Assembly (NCBI RefSeq): GCF_001466665.1
Contig: NZ_KQ758903.1
Span: 927,684 to 991,683 of the forward strand
From: Dehalogenimonas alkenigignens
GTDB lineage: Bacteria; Chloroflexota; Dehalococcoidia; Dehalococcoidales; Dehalococcoidaceae
DNA length: 64,000 bases
Direction of reading: 5' to 3'
The notes under the pieces were generated by a model. The model did no database searches. It saw nothing but the letters and a program-made list of their open reading frames with translations, and had not been told where the DNA came from. The translations under genes and the position numbers were made by a program. Positions 41,462 to 50,933 of the stretch are shown piece by piece (position 1 is the stretch's first letter; the number at the start of each line of letters is the position of its first letter).

Positions 41462-42169
41462 GTGAGTGAAGAAACCCCGATGCCGGCGGCTCCCGGTTAT
41501 AAGATCAAAGTGACAGCCAACGGACCGTATATTGTCACCGGCGGCGTACCGCTTTCGGAGTGGATCATCTGCCATGACCCGGACGGGCACAGCCACGGCT
41601 GGCGGGAAGGCCGAAAATTCGGGGCCCCGTCAGCTTACGCACTGTGCCGCTGCGGCGGGTCAAAGACCAAACCGTTTTGCGATGGGTCACATTTCAGCAA
41701 CGGTTTTGACGGCACGGAAACCGCCAGCCGGGAACCGTTCGCCGCCCGGTCGATGGAGCTTGCCGGCCCGGAACTGACCCTGTCGGAGGTACCGGTACTA
41801 TGCTCCCAGGCCAGGTTCTGCCAGCGAGCCGGCGATACCTGGCATCTGGTGCAGAAGTCTGATGACGCCGTATCGAAGGAAATCGCGATCGAAGAAGCCG
41901 CCGAATGCCCGTCGGGGCGGATCGTGCTCAGAGATAAAAGCGGCAAATTACTGGAGCCGCTCCTTCCGCCTTCAATCGGCCTCGTCGAAGATCCGGTCAA
42001 GGGCAGATCCGGTCCTATTTGGGTCCGCGGCGGCATCGCCGTTGAAGCCGCTGACGGCTTTGTCTATGAAATCAGGAACCGGGTCACCCTCTGCCGCTGC
42101 GGCCATTCCAATAACAAGCCCTTCTGCGACGGCCGTCACGTTAAAGTTAAGTTCAGGTCGTCCGAATAA
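41462..42169 (+). CDS. double-CDGSH iron-sulfur protein
   Basis: A 235-residue protein with two CDGSH iron-binding motifs, CRCGGSKTKPFCDGSH (residues about 60-75) and CRCGHSNNKPFCDGRH (about 212-227), each able to hold a 2Fe-2S cluster with three Cys and one His. Between them lies a divergent mono-cluster domain (CSQARFCQRAG ... CPSGRIVLRD, GPIWVRGGI). This tripartite form is known in bacteria and probably transfers electrons or clusters. AAGGAGG before GTG 41462 is a strong ribosome site. Single gene, ended by the shared terminator. Confidence 0.9.
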   Translation: MSEETPMPAAPGYKIKVTANGPYIVTGGVPLSEWIICHDPDGHSHGWREGRKFGAPSAYALCRCGGSKTKPFCDGSHFSNGFDGTETASREPFAARSMELAGPELTLSEVPVLCSQARFCQRAGDTWHLVQKSDDAVSKEIAIEEAAECPSGRIVLRDKSGKLLEPLLPPSIGLVEDPVKGRSGPIWVRGGIAVEAADGFVYEIRNRVTLCRCGHSNNKPFCDGRHVKVKFRSSE

Positions 42170-42203
42170 AAAAGAGACGCCCCGCCCGGGGCGCCTCTTT
42201 TTT
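42168..42203. terminator. bidirectional terminator between CDGSH gene and frr
   Basis: A six-A/GAG/CGCCCC arm (42168-42183) pairs with GGGGCG/CTC/T6 (42188-42203) with one A-C mismatch and a GCCC loop. T runs on both strands mean it can end both convergent transcripts. Confidence 0.9.
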
Positions 42204-42220
42204 ATCCAGTTCAGGCGTCT

Positions 42221-42781
42221 CTAAACGGTAAGGAGTTCCTGCTCCTTGTCTTTGCCGAGCTTGTCTGCCTTGGCGATATATGAGTCGGTCAGCTTCTGAA
42301 GCTGATCCTGGGCTCTCTTGCAGTCGTCCTGGGATAATTCCTTATCCTTCTCCAGCTTCTTAATATGCTCCAGCGCGTCGCGGCGGAGGTTGCGGATGGC
42401 CACCTTATCCTCTTCCACCCGTTTGTGAACCATCTTCGTCAGCTCAACGCGCCGTTCCTGAGACAGCGGCGGGATAATCAGTCGGATGACCTGCCCGTCG
42501 CTCGAAGGCGTCAGCCCCAGGTCGGATTTCATAAGGGCTTTTTCAACCTGGCCGACCATAGTGCGGTCCCACGGCTGGATCAGGATCTGGCGGGCGTCCG
42601 GAACCGAAATGTTCGCCAGGTGGTGAATCGGGGTCGGCGTGCCGGCATAGTCCACCCGAACGTGTTCGATAATGTGGGAAGAGGCGCGCCCGGTGCGGAT
42701 GGCGGCCAGTTCCCGGTGCAGCACCTCGATGGATACCGTCATCTTCTTTTCGGCGCCTTGCAGGATCTCGTTGACAGTCAT
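42221..42781 (-). CDS. frr: ribosome recycling factor
   Basis: A 186-residue protein that with EF-G splits post-termination ribosomes. Family sequence: LHRELAAIRTGRASSHIIEHVRVDYAGTPTPIHHLANISVPDARQILIQPWD, and RLIIPPLSQERRVELTKMVHKRVEEDKVAIRNLRRDAL. Normal length. It is the last gene of rpsB-tsf-pyrH-frr, the standard bacterial order, four bases after pyrH. Confidence 0.97.
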   Translation of the reverse strand: MTVNEILQGAEKKMTVSIEVLHRELAAIRTGRASSHIIEHVRVDYAGTPTPIHHLANISVPDARQILIQPWDRTMVGQVEKALMKSDLGLTPSSDGQVIRLIIPPLSQERRVELTKMVHKRVEEDKVAIRNLRRDALEHIKKLEKDKELSQDDCKRAQDQLQKLTDSYIAKADKLGKDKEQELLTV

Positions 42782-42785
42782 AATT

Positions 42786-43580
<795 letters not shown>

Positions 43581-44084
43581 TTAGCCGCCGAGTTCGAAAC
43601 GGACAAACCTCTTCAGCCGGATATTCTCCCCGGTGCGGGCGATGGTATCGGTGATCAGGTCCTTGATCGTCTTCGAAGGATCCTTGATGAACGGCTGCGT
43701 CATGAGGCAGGCGGCGCTGGCTTCCGCTTCACAGTCGGCCGGCCGATCGGCCTCGGTGAGATACAACGGGCACATGGCGGCAACCTGCATGGCGATGTCA
43801 TGGGCCAGTTTTTTGAATTCCTCGGTGCGGGCTACGAAATCGGTTTCGCAATTGAGTTCAATCAACGCGCCGACACGGCCGCCGGTATGGACGTATCCCT
43901 CAACCAGTCCCTGGCCGGTTACCCGCTCCGCCTTTTTGGCGGCTTTAAGGAAACCCTTGGCCTGAAGGGTTTCGAAGGCTTTATCTATATCCCCCTGGCT
44001 CTCGATCAGGGCGTTGCGGCACTCCATGACTCCGGCGCCGCATTTTTCGCGCAGTTGTTTGACGGCTTCGGCTGATATCTGCAA
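43581..44084 (-). CDS. tsf: elongation factor Ts, short form
   Basis: A 167-residue nucleotide-exchange factor for EF-Tu. It has the N-terminal UBA-like domain (AEAVKQLREKCGAGVMECRNAL), the exchange motif ELNCETDFVART and one core subdomain, ending KRFVRFELGG. E. coli EF-Ts has about 283 residues; this short one-subdomain form is like those of several deep-branching phyla. TTG 44084 with AAAGGA about ten bases upstream is the best start. Confidence 0.95.
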   Translation of the reverse strand: MQISAEAVKQLREKCGAGVMECRNALIESQGDIDKAFETLQAKGFLKAAKKAERVTGQGLVEGYVHTGGRVGALIELNCETDFVARTEEFKKLAHDIAMQVAAMCPLYLTEADRPADCEAEASAACLMTQPFIKDPSKTIKDLITDTIARTGENIRLKRFVRFELGG

Positions 44085-44109
44085 TGTCGTTTTTCCTTTG
44101 TAATCTCGT

Positions 44110-44880
44110 TTAGGCGGCGTCCGCGTCGGCGGCCAGTTTCTCGTCGAGCTCGGCGTCGGGGGTCACCACCTGATCAACCTCAATCTTGGACAGGTTTTCG
44201 CGGGCGGCGATAGCCACATCGGCTACCCGGGAAAGAATGAGCTTGATAGCCCGCATGGCATCGTCATTGGACGGGATGGGATAGTCGATGCCCACCGGGC
44301 TGCAGTTGGTGTCCACCATGGCCACAATCGGTATGCCCATGCGCTGGGCTTCGGCCAGGGCGATTTTTTCCTTGGTTGGGTCGACGATAAAGACGACATC
44401 CGGTAAAGCGGTCATCTCTTTGAAGCCGCCCATCATTTTGTTCAATCTGGCCATTTCATCGGTCAGCTGCTGCTGCTCTTTTTTGGGCAGCCTGGCCAGT
44501 TCGCCGCGGGCTTGCTGGTCTTCCAGCCGTACCAGGTAATCGATGCGGTTCTGAATCGCGGCGAAATTGGTCAGAATGCCGCCGATCCAGCGCTGGTTGA
44601 TGTAGTACAGGCCGGCGCGTTTGGCTTCCTCGGCCACGATTTCCTGGGCTTGTTTCTTGGTGCCGACAATCAGGATCTTGCCGCCCTCGGCCACGACCCT
44701 CTGCAGGTACTCAAGCGCTTTCTCGAGCATCACCACCGTTTTTTCCAGGTCAATGATGTGGATGTCGTTGCGCTTGGTGAAAATGTACTTCTTCATTTTG
44801 GGGTGCCAGCGGCTGGTCTGATGGCCGAAGTGCGCCCCTGACTCCAGTAATTCCTTAATGGTGGTGGTCGTGGTCGGCAA
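44110..44880 (-). CDS. rpsB: 30S ribosomal protein uS2
   Basis: A 256-residue protein with LLESGAHFGHQTSRWHPKMKKYIFTKRNDIHIIDLEKTV, ILIVGTKKQAQ, YINQRWIGGILTNF and DVVFIVDPTKEKIALAEAQRMGIPIVAMVDTNCSP, all standard for uS2. AGGAGG seven bases before TTG 44880 is the ribosome site, so the longer open frame to 44946 is excluded. A Glu/Ala/Asp-rich tail closes the protein. It is the first gene of rpsB-tsf-pyrH-frr. Confidence 0.96.
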   Translation of the reverse strand: MPTTTTTIKELLESGAHFGHQTSRWHPKMKKYIFTKRNDIHIIDLEKTVVMLEKALEYLQRVVAEGGKILIVGTKKQAQEIVAEEAKRAGLYYINQRWIGGILTNFAAIQNRIDYLVRLEDQQARGELARLPKKEQQQLTDEMARLNKMMGGFKEMTALPDVVFIVDPTKEKIALAEAQRMGIPIVAMVDTNCSPVGIDYPIPSNDDAMRAIKLILSRVADVAIAARENLSKIEVDQVVTPDAELDEKLAADADAA

Positions 44881-44923
44881 GTGAACTCCTCCTAAAAAAT
44901 GCGCGCGTTTTTGCCAAGTTGCT

Positions 44924-44942
44924 AGTATAACACAGCAGTATA
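44924..44942 (-). promoter_or_regulatory. tandem -10 elements for the rpsB operon
   Basis: TATACT occurs twice on the minus strand, at 44942-44937 and at 44929-44924; the latter is preceded by TGT, an extended -10. The two lie in an 11-base direct repeat of the form AGTATARCACA (plus strand), 13 bases apart. They may be two start sites for the ribosomal operon. Confidence 0.5.
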
Positions 44943-45021
44943 GCACAACGCCAAAATCCGGAGCAACGTTCGGAAGCTGCCGGCGGCTGCCCGGATAATC
45001 ACGGGATGGGGCTTCTCACCG

Positions 45022-45432
45022 TCAGCCGGCCGGTTCGACTGAGTCAGGTTGTTGGGCGGTCGCGGCAAACTCCGGCCGCGCCAGCACGGTCAGGATCAAA
45101 GCCGGCACGCCGGTGGGAAAAAACAGGAACAGGCTGACGATGGAACCGGCCAGTCCCAGGCCCCAGGCGCGGCGGCGGGTGGTATATACCCCGGCGACGA
45201 TGGTGAAGACTGAAAGAATCAGCCCGAATACGCCCCAGAAACCGACGAAAGCAGTGGTGAAGTCAATCAGCAACTCCATTTCGGAAGGCGTCAGCGACGG
45301 GTCCTGAAACTGCGGGTCGTTGAGGATGGTTCTGATCATCGGCAGCAGGGCGAAAGCCAGCAGCGAACCGATTATTCCAATGGCCCCGGAAACAATCGTC
45401 AGTATGCCGGCGGTAGTCGATTTCTGGTTCAT
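45022..45432 (-). CDS. small four-helix membrane protein (DUF4064-like)
   Basis: A 136-residue protein with about four hydrophobic helices (AGILTIVSGAIGIIGSLLAFALLP, GFWGVFGLILSVFTIVAGVY, WGLGLAGSIVSLFLFFPTGVPALILTVLA). The arrangement matches DUF4064-type membrane proteins of unknown function. AAGGA before ATG 45432 supports the start. The CPBP protease gene ending... starts on the same strand 55 bases upstream of it. Confidence 0.65.
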   Translation of the reverse strand: MNQKSTTAGILTIVSGAIGIIGSLLAFALLPMIRTILNDPQFQDPSLTPSEMELLIDFTTAFVGFWGVFGLILSVFTIVAGVYTTRRRAWGLGLAGSIVSLFLFFPTGVPALILTVLARPEFAATAQQPDSVEPAG

Positions 45433-45487
45433 TTTCTTGTCCTTAATACACTTTTTTGGAGCTATCCGAGAAGCCCTGGGACAGCCC

Positions 45488-46279
45488 TCAGGCGACGCTG
45501 ACCTGGATCATGGCAACGGCGTTCCATACCGCGTGCACTGTTATCGGACCCCAAAGGGATCCGGTTTTCCATCTCACGATGCCGAGTATGATCCCCAGGG
45601 CGACAATTACCGCCTGGTCGAATCCGCCGTACTGGACGTGCAGCAGCCCCCACCACAGGGCAGGCAAACCTATCGCCAGGGCGGCGCCGTAGCGGGTGCC
45701 GCTGAAGCCCCGGAACATGAAGCCGCGGAACAAAGCCTCCTCAAATAACGGGGCAACGCCTACGACAGCCAGCCAGACGAATACCGGCCACACTCCCTGA
45801 AAAACCGCTCCGGCGGAGCCGCCCGGCGCCTCCCGGAACACCGTATCGATCAACCCTGAAAGCAGCGCCAGCCCAAAGGTCAACAGAACGAGTTTGCCGA
45901 TAGTTCCAAACGGCAGAGGCCTGATTGCCAGATACTCTTTGATTGAGGCGCCGTGCCTGGCTTTGATAAGCGCACCGATAAGTAACAGCGAGACCGCGCC
46001 GGAAAATATGATGGAGAAAACGATAACGGCGTTGAACTCGGTGCCGAACTCGGAAAAAATGTAATCTGTCCAATTAAGGTCCGGGTCTGAGAGCAGCGCC
46101 ACGTCCAGGGCAATGAACACCGCCAGCATCGAGGCCATGGCGTTGACCATGCCGATGAGGACGCTAAATCCCATCGTCGGCCAGAAGCCCCAGGCGGGTA
46201 TGGCTTTTTCCGAAGCCGGCGCCGGCGCGTCAGCCGCGGCACCGGCGCTGTCGAATGGGTTGGATCCGGTTTCAGCCAT
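45488..46279 (-). CDS. CPBP-family intramembrane metalloprotease
   Basis: A 263-residue membrane protein with about eight helices and the three CPBP/Abi motifs: APLFEEALFRGFMFRG (EExxxR), LLHVQYGG (first His) and ITVHAVWNA (second His). Such proteases resemble type II CAAX prenyl endopeptidases; substrates in bacteria are mostly unknown. The N-terminal 28 residues are Ala/Pro-rich and cytoplasmic. Probably cotranscribed with the small membrane protein gene after it. Confidence 0.88.
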   Translation of the reverse strand: MAETGSNPFDSAGAAADAPAPASEKAIPAWGFWPTMGFSVLIGMVNAMASMLAVFIALDVALLSDPDLNWTDYIFSEFGTEFNAVIVFSIIFSGAVSLLLIGALIKARHGASIKEYLAIRPLPFGTIGKLVLLTFGLALLSGLIDTVFREAPGGSAGAVFQGVWPVFVWLAVVGVAPLFEEALFRGFMFRGFSGTRYGAALAIGLPALWWGLLHVQYGGFDQAVIVALGIILGIVRWKTGSLWGPITVHAVWNAVAMIQVSVA

Positions 46280-46321
46280 TGATTCAGGATAGCCTTAACA
46301 TAGGTGGGTGTCAATCGCGTC

Positions 46322-46350
46322 TTGACTTTGAACTGCGCCGCCCCTAGACT
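46322..46350 (+). promoter_or_regulatory. promoter for coaE with a very short leader
   Basis: TTGACT (46322-46327), a 17-bp spacer and TAGACT (46345-46350). The start site would fall near 46357, only about five bases before the coaE ATG at 46362, which has no Shine-Dalgarno. Confidence 0.6.
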
Positions 46351-46361
46351 TGAGCCTTGCT

Positions 46362-46955
46362 ATGATAGTCATTGGCTTGACCGGAGGTATCGGCAGCGGC
46401 AAGACCACTGTCGGCGCCATGCTCAAGGAACTCGGCGCCGCTTTTATAGACGCAGATAAAGTCGGCCATCGGCTGCTGCGGGAAGACCACGACCTCAAAT
46501 GGGCCATCGTCGCCGCTTTCGGCGAGGGGATCCTGGACGCCGATGACGCTATTGACCGCCGGAAACTGGCCCGGATCGTTTTCTGTGACACCGCGGCGCT
46601 TGAGACCCTCAACGCCATCACCCACCCGGCCATCAGCCAGGCTGTTTCCGAAGAAGTTGCGGAGTTCCGGTCGCAGGGCTATAAAGTCGCCGTTGTCGAG
46701 GCTGCCCTGCTCATCGAAGCCGGCTGGATGCGGCAGACTGACGTAATCTGGCTGACGGCGGCGCCGCCGGAGGTAGTCCTGGACCGGCTGGTCAATAAAA
46801 TGGGTTACACTGAAGCCGAAGCCCGGGCCCGCATCGCCTGCCAGACCTCTAATGAGGTGCGCCGGCGCTACGCCTCGGCGGTCATCGACACCGATCTCCC
46901 GATGGCCGATCTCAGGCACCGGGTCGAGGAGCTCTGGCGGGCGCTTAAGTCTTGA
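46362..46955 (+). CDS. coaE: dephospho-CoA kinase
   Basis: A 197-residue P-loop kinase performing the last step of coenzyme A synthesis. It starts with MIVIGLTGGIGSGKTTVGAMLKELGA and has FIDADKVGHRLL, KLARIVFCD, LNAITHPAI, VVEAALLIEAGW and the lid region RLVNKMGYTEAEARARIACQ. ATG 46362 is chosen because it begins the conserved strand; a TTG at 46350 falls inside the -10 box. Its end overlaps the convergent NDUFA9-like gene by 11 bases. Confidence 0.94.
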   Translation: MIVIGLTGGIGSGKTTVGAMLKELGAAFIDADKVGHRLLREDHDLKWAIVAAFGEGILDADDAIDRRKLARIVFCDTAALETLNAITHPAISQAVSEEVAEFRSQGYKVAVVEAALLIEAGWMRQTDVIWLTAAPPEVVLDRLVNKMGYTEAEARARIACQTSNEVRRRYASAVIDTDLPMADLRHRVEELWRALKS

Positions 46956-47835
46956 TTTTAAGGTAGCCCAGGCCGTCCCGGATGGGCATCGGCTTAAAGC
47001 CGAATTCCTTCTCCACCGCTTCCGGATCGGTGATGTTGGGGATTTCCATTGATTTAAATTCAACCATGGTGATCGGCGGATTGCTGAGCAGCGCCTCCAT
47101 GACCGCCACCCCCGGTTTCATCAGCCATCTCGGCACGTGAAGGCGGAAACGTTTTTCTCCCAGCGCGGCAAGGATATACCCAATCAGTTCATCGTAGGTC
47201 ATGATTTCCGGGCCGCCGATTGCTACGCTCTGGCCTATTTTTTGGCCTTCCAGCAGCTTCAACACGCAGTTTGCCACATCTCCCACCCAAATCGGCTGCA
47301 GCATGGTCTTGCCGTCGCCGGCCACGGGCACGATGAACGGCGCCATGTGTATTGACCGGAGCAGCGAGGCGATAAATCCGGCGCCTTCGCCGAACATAAC
47401 CGAAGGCATCAGGATCGACCAGTCCAGCCCGCTGGCTTTAACCGCTTCCATGCCCAGCCATTTGGAGTTCAAGTACTTGTAGGCCGGATCAGGGGTGGCG
47501 CCCAGGGCGCCCATGTGGATGAAGCGTCTCACCCCGGCCTTTTTGGCCGCTTCGACGACGTTTTGCGTCCCCTCAACATTTACTTTCCGGAAGTTGAACG
47601 GGCCTTTTTCCCTGATGACCGCCACCAGGTGGATGACGGTCTCAACACCTTCCATGGCATCGGGCAGGGAAGCCGGGTCGGTGACGTTGCCGATGGCCAG
47701 CTCAGCCCCGGGGGCTTTGATCCGCCCGCCCTCGGCGGCGTTGGTTACCAGGCAGCGCAGCCGGTGCCCCTCTCTCTGCAGCCTTGGTATCAGATGGCTG
47801 GCCACGAAACCGCTGGCGCCTGTAACAAGAATCAT
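46945..47835 (-). CDS. NAD(P)-binding NDUFA9-like / epimerase-family protein
   Basis: A 296-residue Rossmann protein of the atypical short-chain dehydrogenase group related to complex I subunit NDUFA9. It begins MILVTGASGFVASHLIPRL (third Gly of the motif is Ala), with VIHLVAVI, VNVEGTQNVVEAAKKAGVRRFIHMGALGA, a YxxxK-like YKYLNSK and PIWVGDVANCVL. Bacterial members may act in quinone or lipid metabolism; no reaction is assigned. ATG 47835 is well placed. Single gene. Confidence 0.82.
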   Translation of the reverse strand: MILVTGASGFVASHLIPRLQREGHRLRCLVTNAAEGGRIKAPGAELAIGNVTDPASLPDAMEGVETVIHLVAVIREKGPFNFRKVNVEGTQNVVEAAKKAGVRRFIHMGALGATPDPAYKYLNSKWLGMEAVKASGLDWSILMPSVMFGEGAGFIASLLRSIHMAPFIVPVAGDGKTMLQPIWVGDVANCVLKLLEGQKIGQSVAIGGPEIMTYDELIGYILAALGEKRFRLHVPRWLMKPGVAVMEALLSNPPITMVEFKSMEIPNITDPEAVEKEFGFKPMPIRDGLGYLKIKT

Positions 47836-47953
47836 CTCTCAACCTCTTTCGGTAGAATTCGGCATCCAAAGTATAGCGCGCCCGGCGACCCGCCGTAAGG
47901 TGTTTTACCGGAATATTTTGGCGCAAACGCCGGCAACCGTTTCATGAGCCAGG

Positions 47954-47962
47954 TGCTATAAT
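47954..47962 (+). promoter_or_regulatory. extended -10 promoter for the radical SAM gene
   Basis: TGCTATAAT (47954-47962) is a perfect extended -10 just 18 bases before ATG 47981; AGGAG follows it. No -35 is recognisable. Confidence 0.6.
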
Positions 47963-47980
47963 TTACCCAGGAGAATCTTG

Positions 47981-48997
47981 ATGCGCCCTGCGCTTTTGTG
48001 GGAAAAGCTGGCGGGAAACCGGGTGAAATGCCGCACCTGCCAGTGGTACTGTGAGATCAACGCCGGCAAAGCGGGCGTCTGCCGCAAGTATTTAAACCAG
48101 AGCGGCGAATTATTCAACCTGAACTACGCCAAGATTTCATCCGCGGCTGTCGATCCTATCGAAAAAAAGCCGCTTTACCACTTCCATCCCGGGACTAAGG
48201 TCTTCTCGCTAGGTTCATGGGGCTGCAACTTCCACTGCCGAGGCTGCCAGAACTGGGAGATCGCCTGCCCGGAGGACGGCGCCTGCCTGGAGCGTTCCCG
48301 CGAAATGCCGCCGGCTGAAGCCGTCGCCGCGGCGCGGAACTCCGGCTGCGGGGGCATCGCCTGGACTTATAACGAGCCGTCGGTGTGGCTGGAATACACC
48401 TTTGAATCCGCCAGACTGGCTAAGGCCAAAGGCCTGTACACTGTATATGTCACCAACGGCTATGCCTCGGAGGAACACCTTGATGCCGTCGGTCCCTACC
48501 TGGACGCCTGGCGGGTGGACGTCAAAGGCTTCCGCGACGACACTTATCAAAAGATCGGGCGCATCCCCCATTTCGAGGGCATTCTTTCGATCGCTGAACG
48601 GGCCAGGCACAAGTGGGGCATGCATGTTGAGGTAGTGACCAACGTCATCCCCGGCATCAATGACGATGACGCTCAGATCTCCGGCATCGCCGGCTGGATC
48701 GCCGCCAGCCTGGGCAAAGACACGCCGTGGCACATTACCCGTTTTCACCCCCGCCGGCAAATGCTGGACTGCCCGGCCACGCCGCTGGAGACGCTGGAAC
48801 GCGCCTACGGGCACGGCAAGGCCGCCGGCCTTAACTTCGTCTACCTGGGCAACGTGCCCGGCAACTGTCATGCCAATACCGTCTGCCCCGTTTGCGGCCA
48901 AACGGCTGTCGAACGCTCCGGTTTTTACGCCCGGCTGGTTGGGCTCGAAGGGGACAGGTGCAAATATTGCGGCACAGCCCTAAACATCCGGGTTTAG
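47981..48997 (+). CDS. AmmeMemoRadiSam system radical SAM enzyme
   Basis: A 338-residue PFL-activating-enzyme-like radical SAM protein. The cluster motif is CNFHCRGC (about residue 80), and an N-terminal CRTCQWYCEINAGKAGVCR precedes it; the phrase DPIEKKPLYHFHPGTKVFSLGSWGCNFHC is characteristic of the subfamily that cooccurs with Memo and AMMECR1. A C-terminal rubredoxin-like knuckle (CPVCG...CKYCG) is present. ATG 47981 with AGGAG seven bases upstream is preferred to the adjacent TTG. The Memo-AMMECR1 gene follows 59 bases later. Confidence 0.92.
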   Translation: MRPALLWEKLAGNRVKCRTCQWYCEINAGKAGVCRKYLNQSGELFNLNYAKISSAAVDPIEKKPLYHFHPGTKVFSLGSWGCNFHCRGCQNWEIACPEDGACLERSREMPPAEAVAAARNSGCGGIAWTYNEPSVWLEYTFESARLAKAKGLYTVYVTNGYASEEHLDAVGPYLDAWRVDVKGFRDDTYQKIGRIPHFEGILSIAERARHKWGMHVEVVTNVIPGINDDDAQISGIAGWIAASLGKDTPWHITRFHPRRQMLDCPATPLETLERAYGHGKAAGLNFVYLGNVPGNCHANTVCPVCGQTAVERSGFYARLVGLEGDRCKYCGTALNIRV

Positions 48998-49021
48998 ATA
49001 AGCCATGATAAAAGGTAGAAT
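48993..49021 (+). promoter_or_regulatory. possible internal promoter before the Memo-AMMECR1 gene
   Basis: TTTAGA (48993-48998), a 17-bp spacer and TAGAAT (49016-49021). It overlaps the stop of the radical SAM gene and could add transcription of the next gene. Confidence 0.4.
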
Positions 49022-49056
49022 AACCGAACACTAACCTGAGAGTGAGGAGGGGGACT

Positions 49057-50379
49057 ATGGCAATGATCAGGCAGCCCATCGCCTCCGGCCGTTTTTATCC
49101 CGGCGCCGCCGGCAGCCTCCGGTCGCTTATCGAGACATTCGTTGAGGAGGTCGAGGATAAAATCGACGCCATCGGCATCGTCTCGCCCCACGCCGGCTAT
49201 ATTTATTCCGGGGCGGTCGCCGCCTCGGTTATCGCCCGCATCGAGCCGGCCGACACCTATATCATTCTCGGTCCCAACCACACCGGCATGGGTAAGCCGT
49301 TCTCGATTATGACCGTGGGCTCCTGGCAGACGCCCCTTGGCGAGGTGCCAATTGATTCAGCCCTGGCGCAGAACATCCTGGCCACCTCCAAGTACCTTCA
49401 GGAGGACCGCACCGCTCACCAGGGGGAGCACTCCATCGAGGTGCAGCTGCCGCTGCTGCAGTACTTCAAGCCGGATCTTAAGATTGTGCCTATCATCCTG
49501 GCTGTGGCAACTCTCGATATCTACCGGGAGATCGGCGCCAGCATCGCCCAGGCCATAAAGGAGGCGCCGGGCAAAAAGGTCGTCATCGTCGCCTCGTCCG
49601 ACATGTCGCACTATGAGCCTCAGGAATCGGCCTCGGCCAAGGACCGCCGCGCCATCGAGGAAATCCTCAATATGGACGAAGCGGCCTTGTTGGACCGGGT
49701 GATCAGGGAGCGCATCTCGATGTGCGGCTACGCCCCGGTGGTGGCCATGCTGGCCGCCGCCAGGGCGCTGGGAGCCAGGAGCGCCGAACTGGTCCGCTAC
49801 CAGACCTCCGGCGATGCCTCTGGCGACTATTCCTCTGTGGTCGGTTACGCCGGGGTCATCGTCCGCCGTACGGAAATGTCGCCGCTGGTGAAGCTGGCTA
49901 GAGACACCGTCGAGGCGTATGTCAAAGAGCGCAGGATTATTAAGCCGCCGGAGGGCCTGGTGCCGGAGATGCGTGAGCGAGCCGGCGTGTTCGTGTCCAT
50001 CAAAAAAGACGGCCAGCTCCGCGGCTGCATCGGCACCTTCGAGCCGTCGCGGCCGAATGTGGCCGAGGAAATCATCGTCAACGCAATTTCCGCCGCCACC
50101 CGCGACCCTCGCTTCCTGCCCATCACGCCGCAGGAACTTGAGCGCCTATCTTACAGCGTTGACGTGCTGACGGCGCCTGAGCCTGCGGTGTTCGCCGAAC
50201 TCGATCCTAAAAAATACGGCGTCATCGTCGAACGCGGCTGGCGCCGCGGCCTGCTGCTGCCTGACCTGGAGGGGGTGAATACACCCCAGGAGCAGATAGA
50301 TATTTGCTGCCAGAAGGCCGGCATTTCCCCTGGCGAGCCGCTTAAGTTGTCCAAGTTCCAGGTGAAGAGGTACCGCTAG
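49057..50379 (+). CDS. Memo-AMMECR1 fusion protein (AmmeMemoRadiSam system)
   Basis: A 440-residue fusion. Residues 1-265 are a Memo domain ([77 protein letters not shown]), whose His residues bind a metal. Residues about 275-440 are an AMMECR1 domain ([54 protein letters not shown]). The two are separate genes in many organisms. The trio with the radical SAM enzyme is conserved in bacteria and archaea, and its product is not established. GGAGG fixes ATG 49057. Confidence 0.93.
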   Translation: MAMIRQPIASGRFYPGAAGSLRSLIETFVEEVEDKIDAIGIVSPHAGYIYSGAVAASVIARIEPADTYIILGPNHTGMGKPFSIMTVGSWQTPLGEVPIDSALAQNILATSKYLQEDRTAHQGEHSIEVQLPLLQYFKPDLKIVPIILAVATLDIYREIGASIAQAIKEAPGKKVVIVASSDMSHYEPQESASAKDRRAIEEILNMDEAALLDRVIRERISMCGYAPVVAMLAAARALGARSAELVRYQTSGDASGDYSSVVGYAGVIVRRTEMSPLVKLARDTVEAYVKERRIIKPPEGLVPEMRERAGVFVSIKKDGQLRGCIGTFEPSRPNVAEEIIVNAISAATRDPRFLPITPQELERLSYSVDVLTAPEPAVFAELDPKKYGVIVERGWRRGLLLPDLEGVNTPQEQIDICCQKAGISPGEPLKLSKFQVKRYR

Positions 50380-50381
50380 AG

Positions 50382-50933
50382 GTGCCCGTCGTACCCCCGC
50401 GGGGTGAAGAGCTTTACCGGGAAGAAATTTCGATCACGCCCATGAAGTTCCTGGCGGCGTTTGAGGTGCTTCTCGGCATCCTCTTTTTAGGCATGGCGCT
50501 GGTACAGGTTTTTTCGGGTCCCGTTGTGTCCAATCCCCCTCCGGCGTTTGTCTGGTTTTTAATGGCTGCGGTTTTCCTGGGGACGGCATGGTTCATTACA
50601 AGTTTCATTACCTACAGTCTCACCGTAGAACCGGGCGCCGTCAATCTGGCCTTCGGCCGCTTCAAGACCGCCGTCCGCTATGAGGATATCGAATCTTCCG
50701 AACAGGACAAGCGGTCAGGGTTGGCCTACGGCGGCTGGGGTTACCGCGTCAATCTGACTAAAGAAGGCTGGGTCAAAGCCTATACCCTGGTCGGCAAGCA
50801 TAGGATAGACCTCAAGTTGAAAACCGGCCGCTACCGGCATATAGTCTTTTCCACCGACCAGCCGGAAACGGTTATGGAGATTCTCCGCGGGAGGCTGAAA
50901 AATGCCCCGGGACATGTTCGAAGCCCATTTTGA
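50382..50933 (+). CDS. two-helix membrane protein with PH-like C-terminal domain
   Basis: A 183-residue protein: a short N-terminus, two hydrophobic helices (LAAFEVLLGILFLGMALVQVF and AFVWFLMAAVFLGTAWFITSFI), then a soluble beta-rich stretch (YSLTVEPGAVNLAFGRFKTAVRYEDIESSEQ ... RIDLKLKTGRYRHIVFSTDQPE) with the feel of a bacterial PH domain. No family is confirmed. The frame begins at GTG 50382 two bases after the Memo gene; an ATG at 50442 is a possible alternative start. Its end overlaps rarA by 32 bases, so the three are coupled. Confidence 0.65.
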   Translation: MPVVPPRGEELYREEISITPMKFLAAFEVLLGILFLGMALVQVFSGPVVSNPPPAFVWFLMAAVFLGTAWFITSFITYSLTVEPGAVNLAFGRFKTAVRYEDIESSEQDKRSGLAYGGWGYRVNLTKEGWVKAYTLVGKHRIDLKLKTGRYRHIVFSTDQPETVMEILRGRLKNAPGHVRSPF

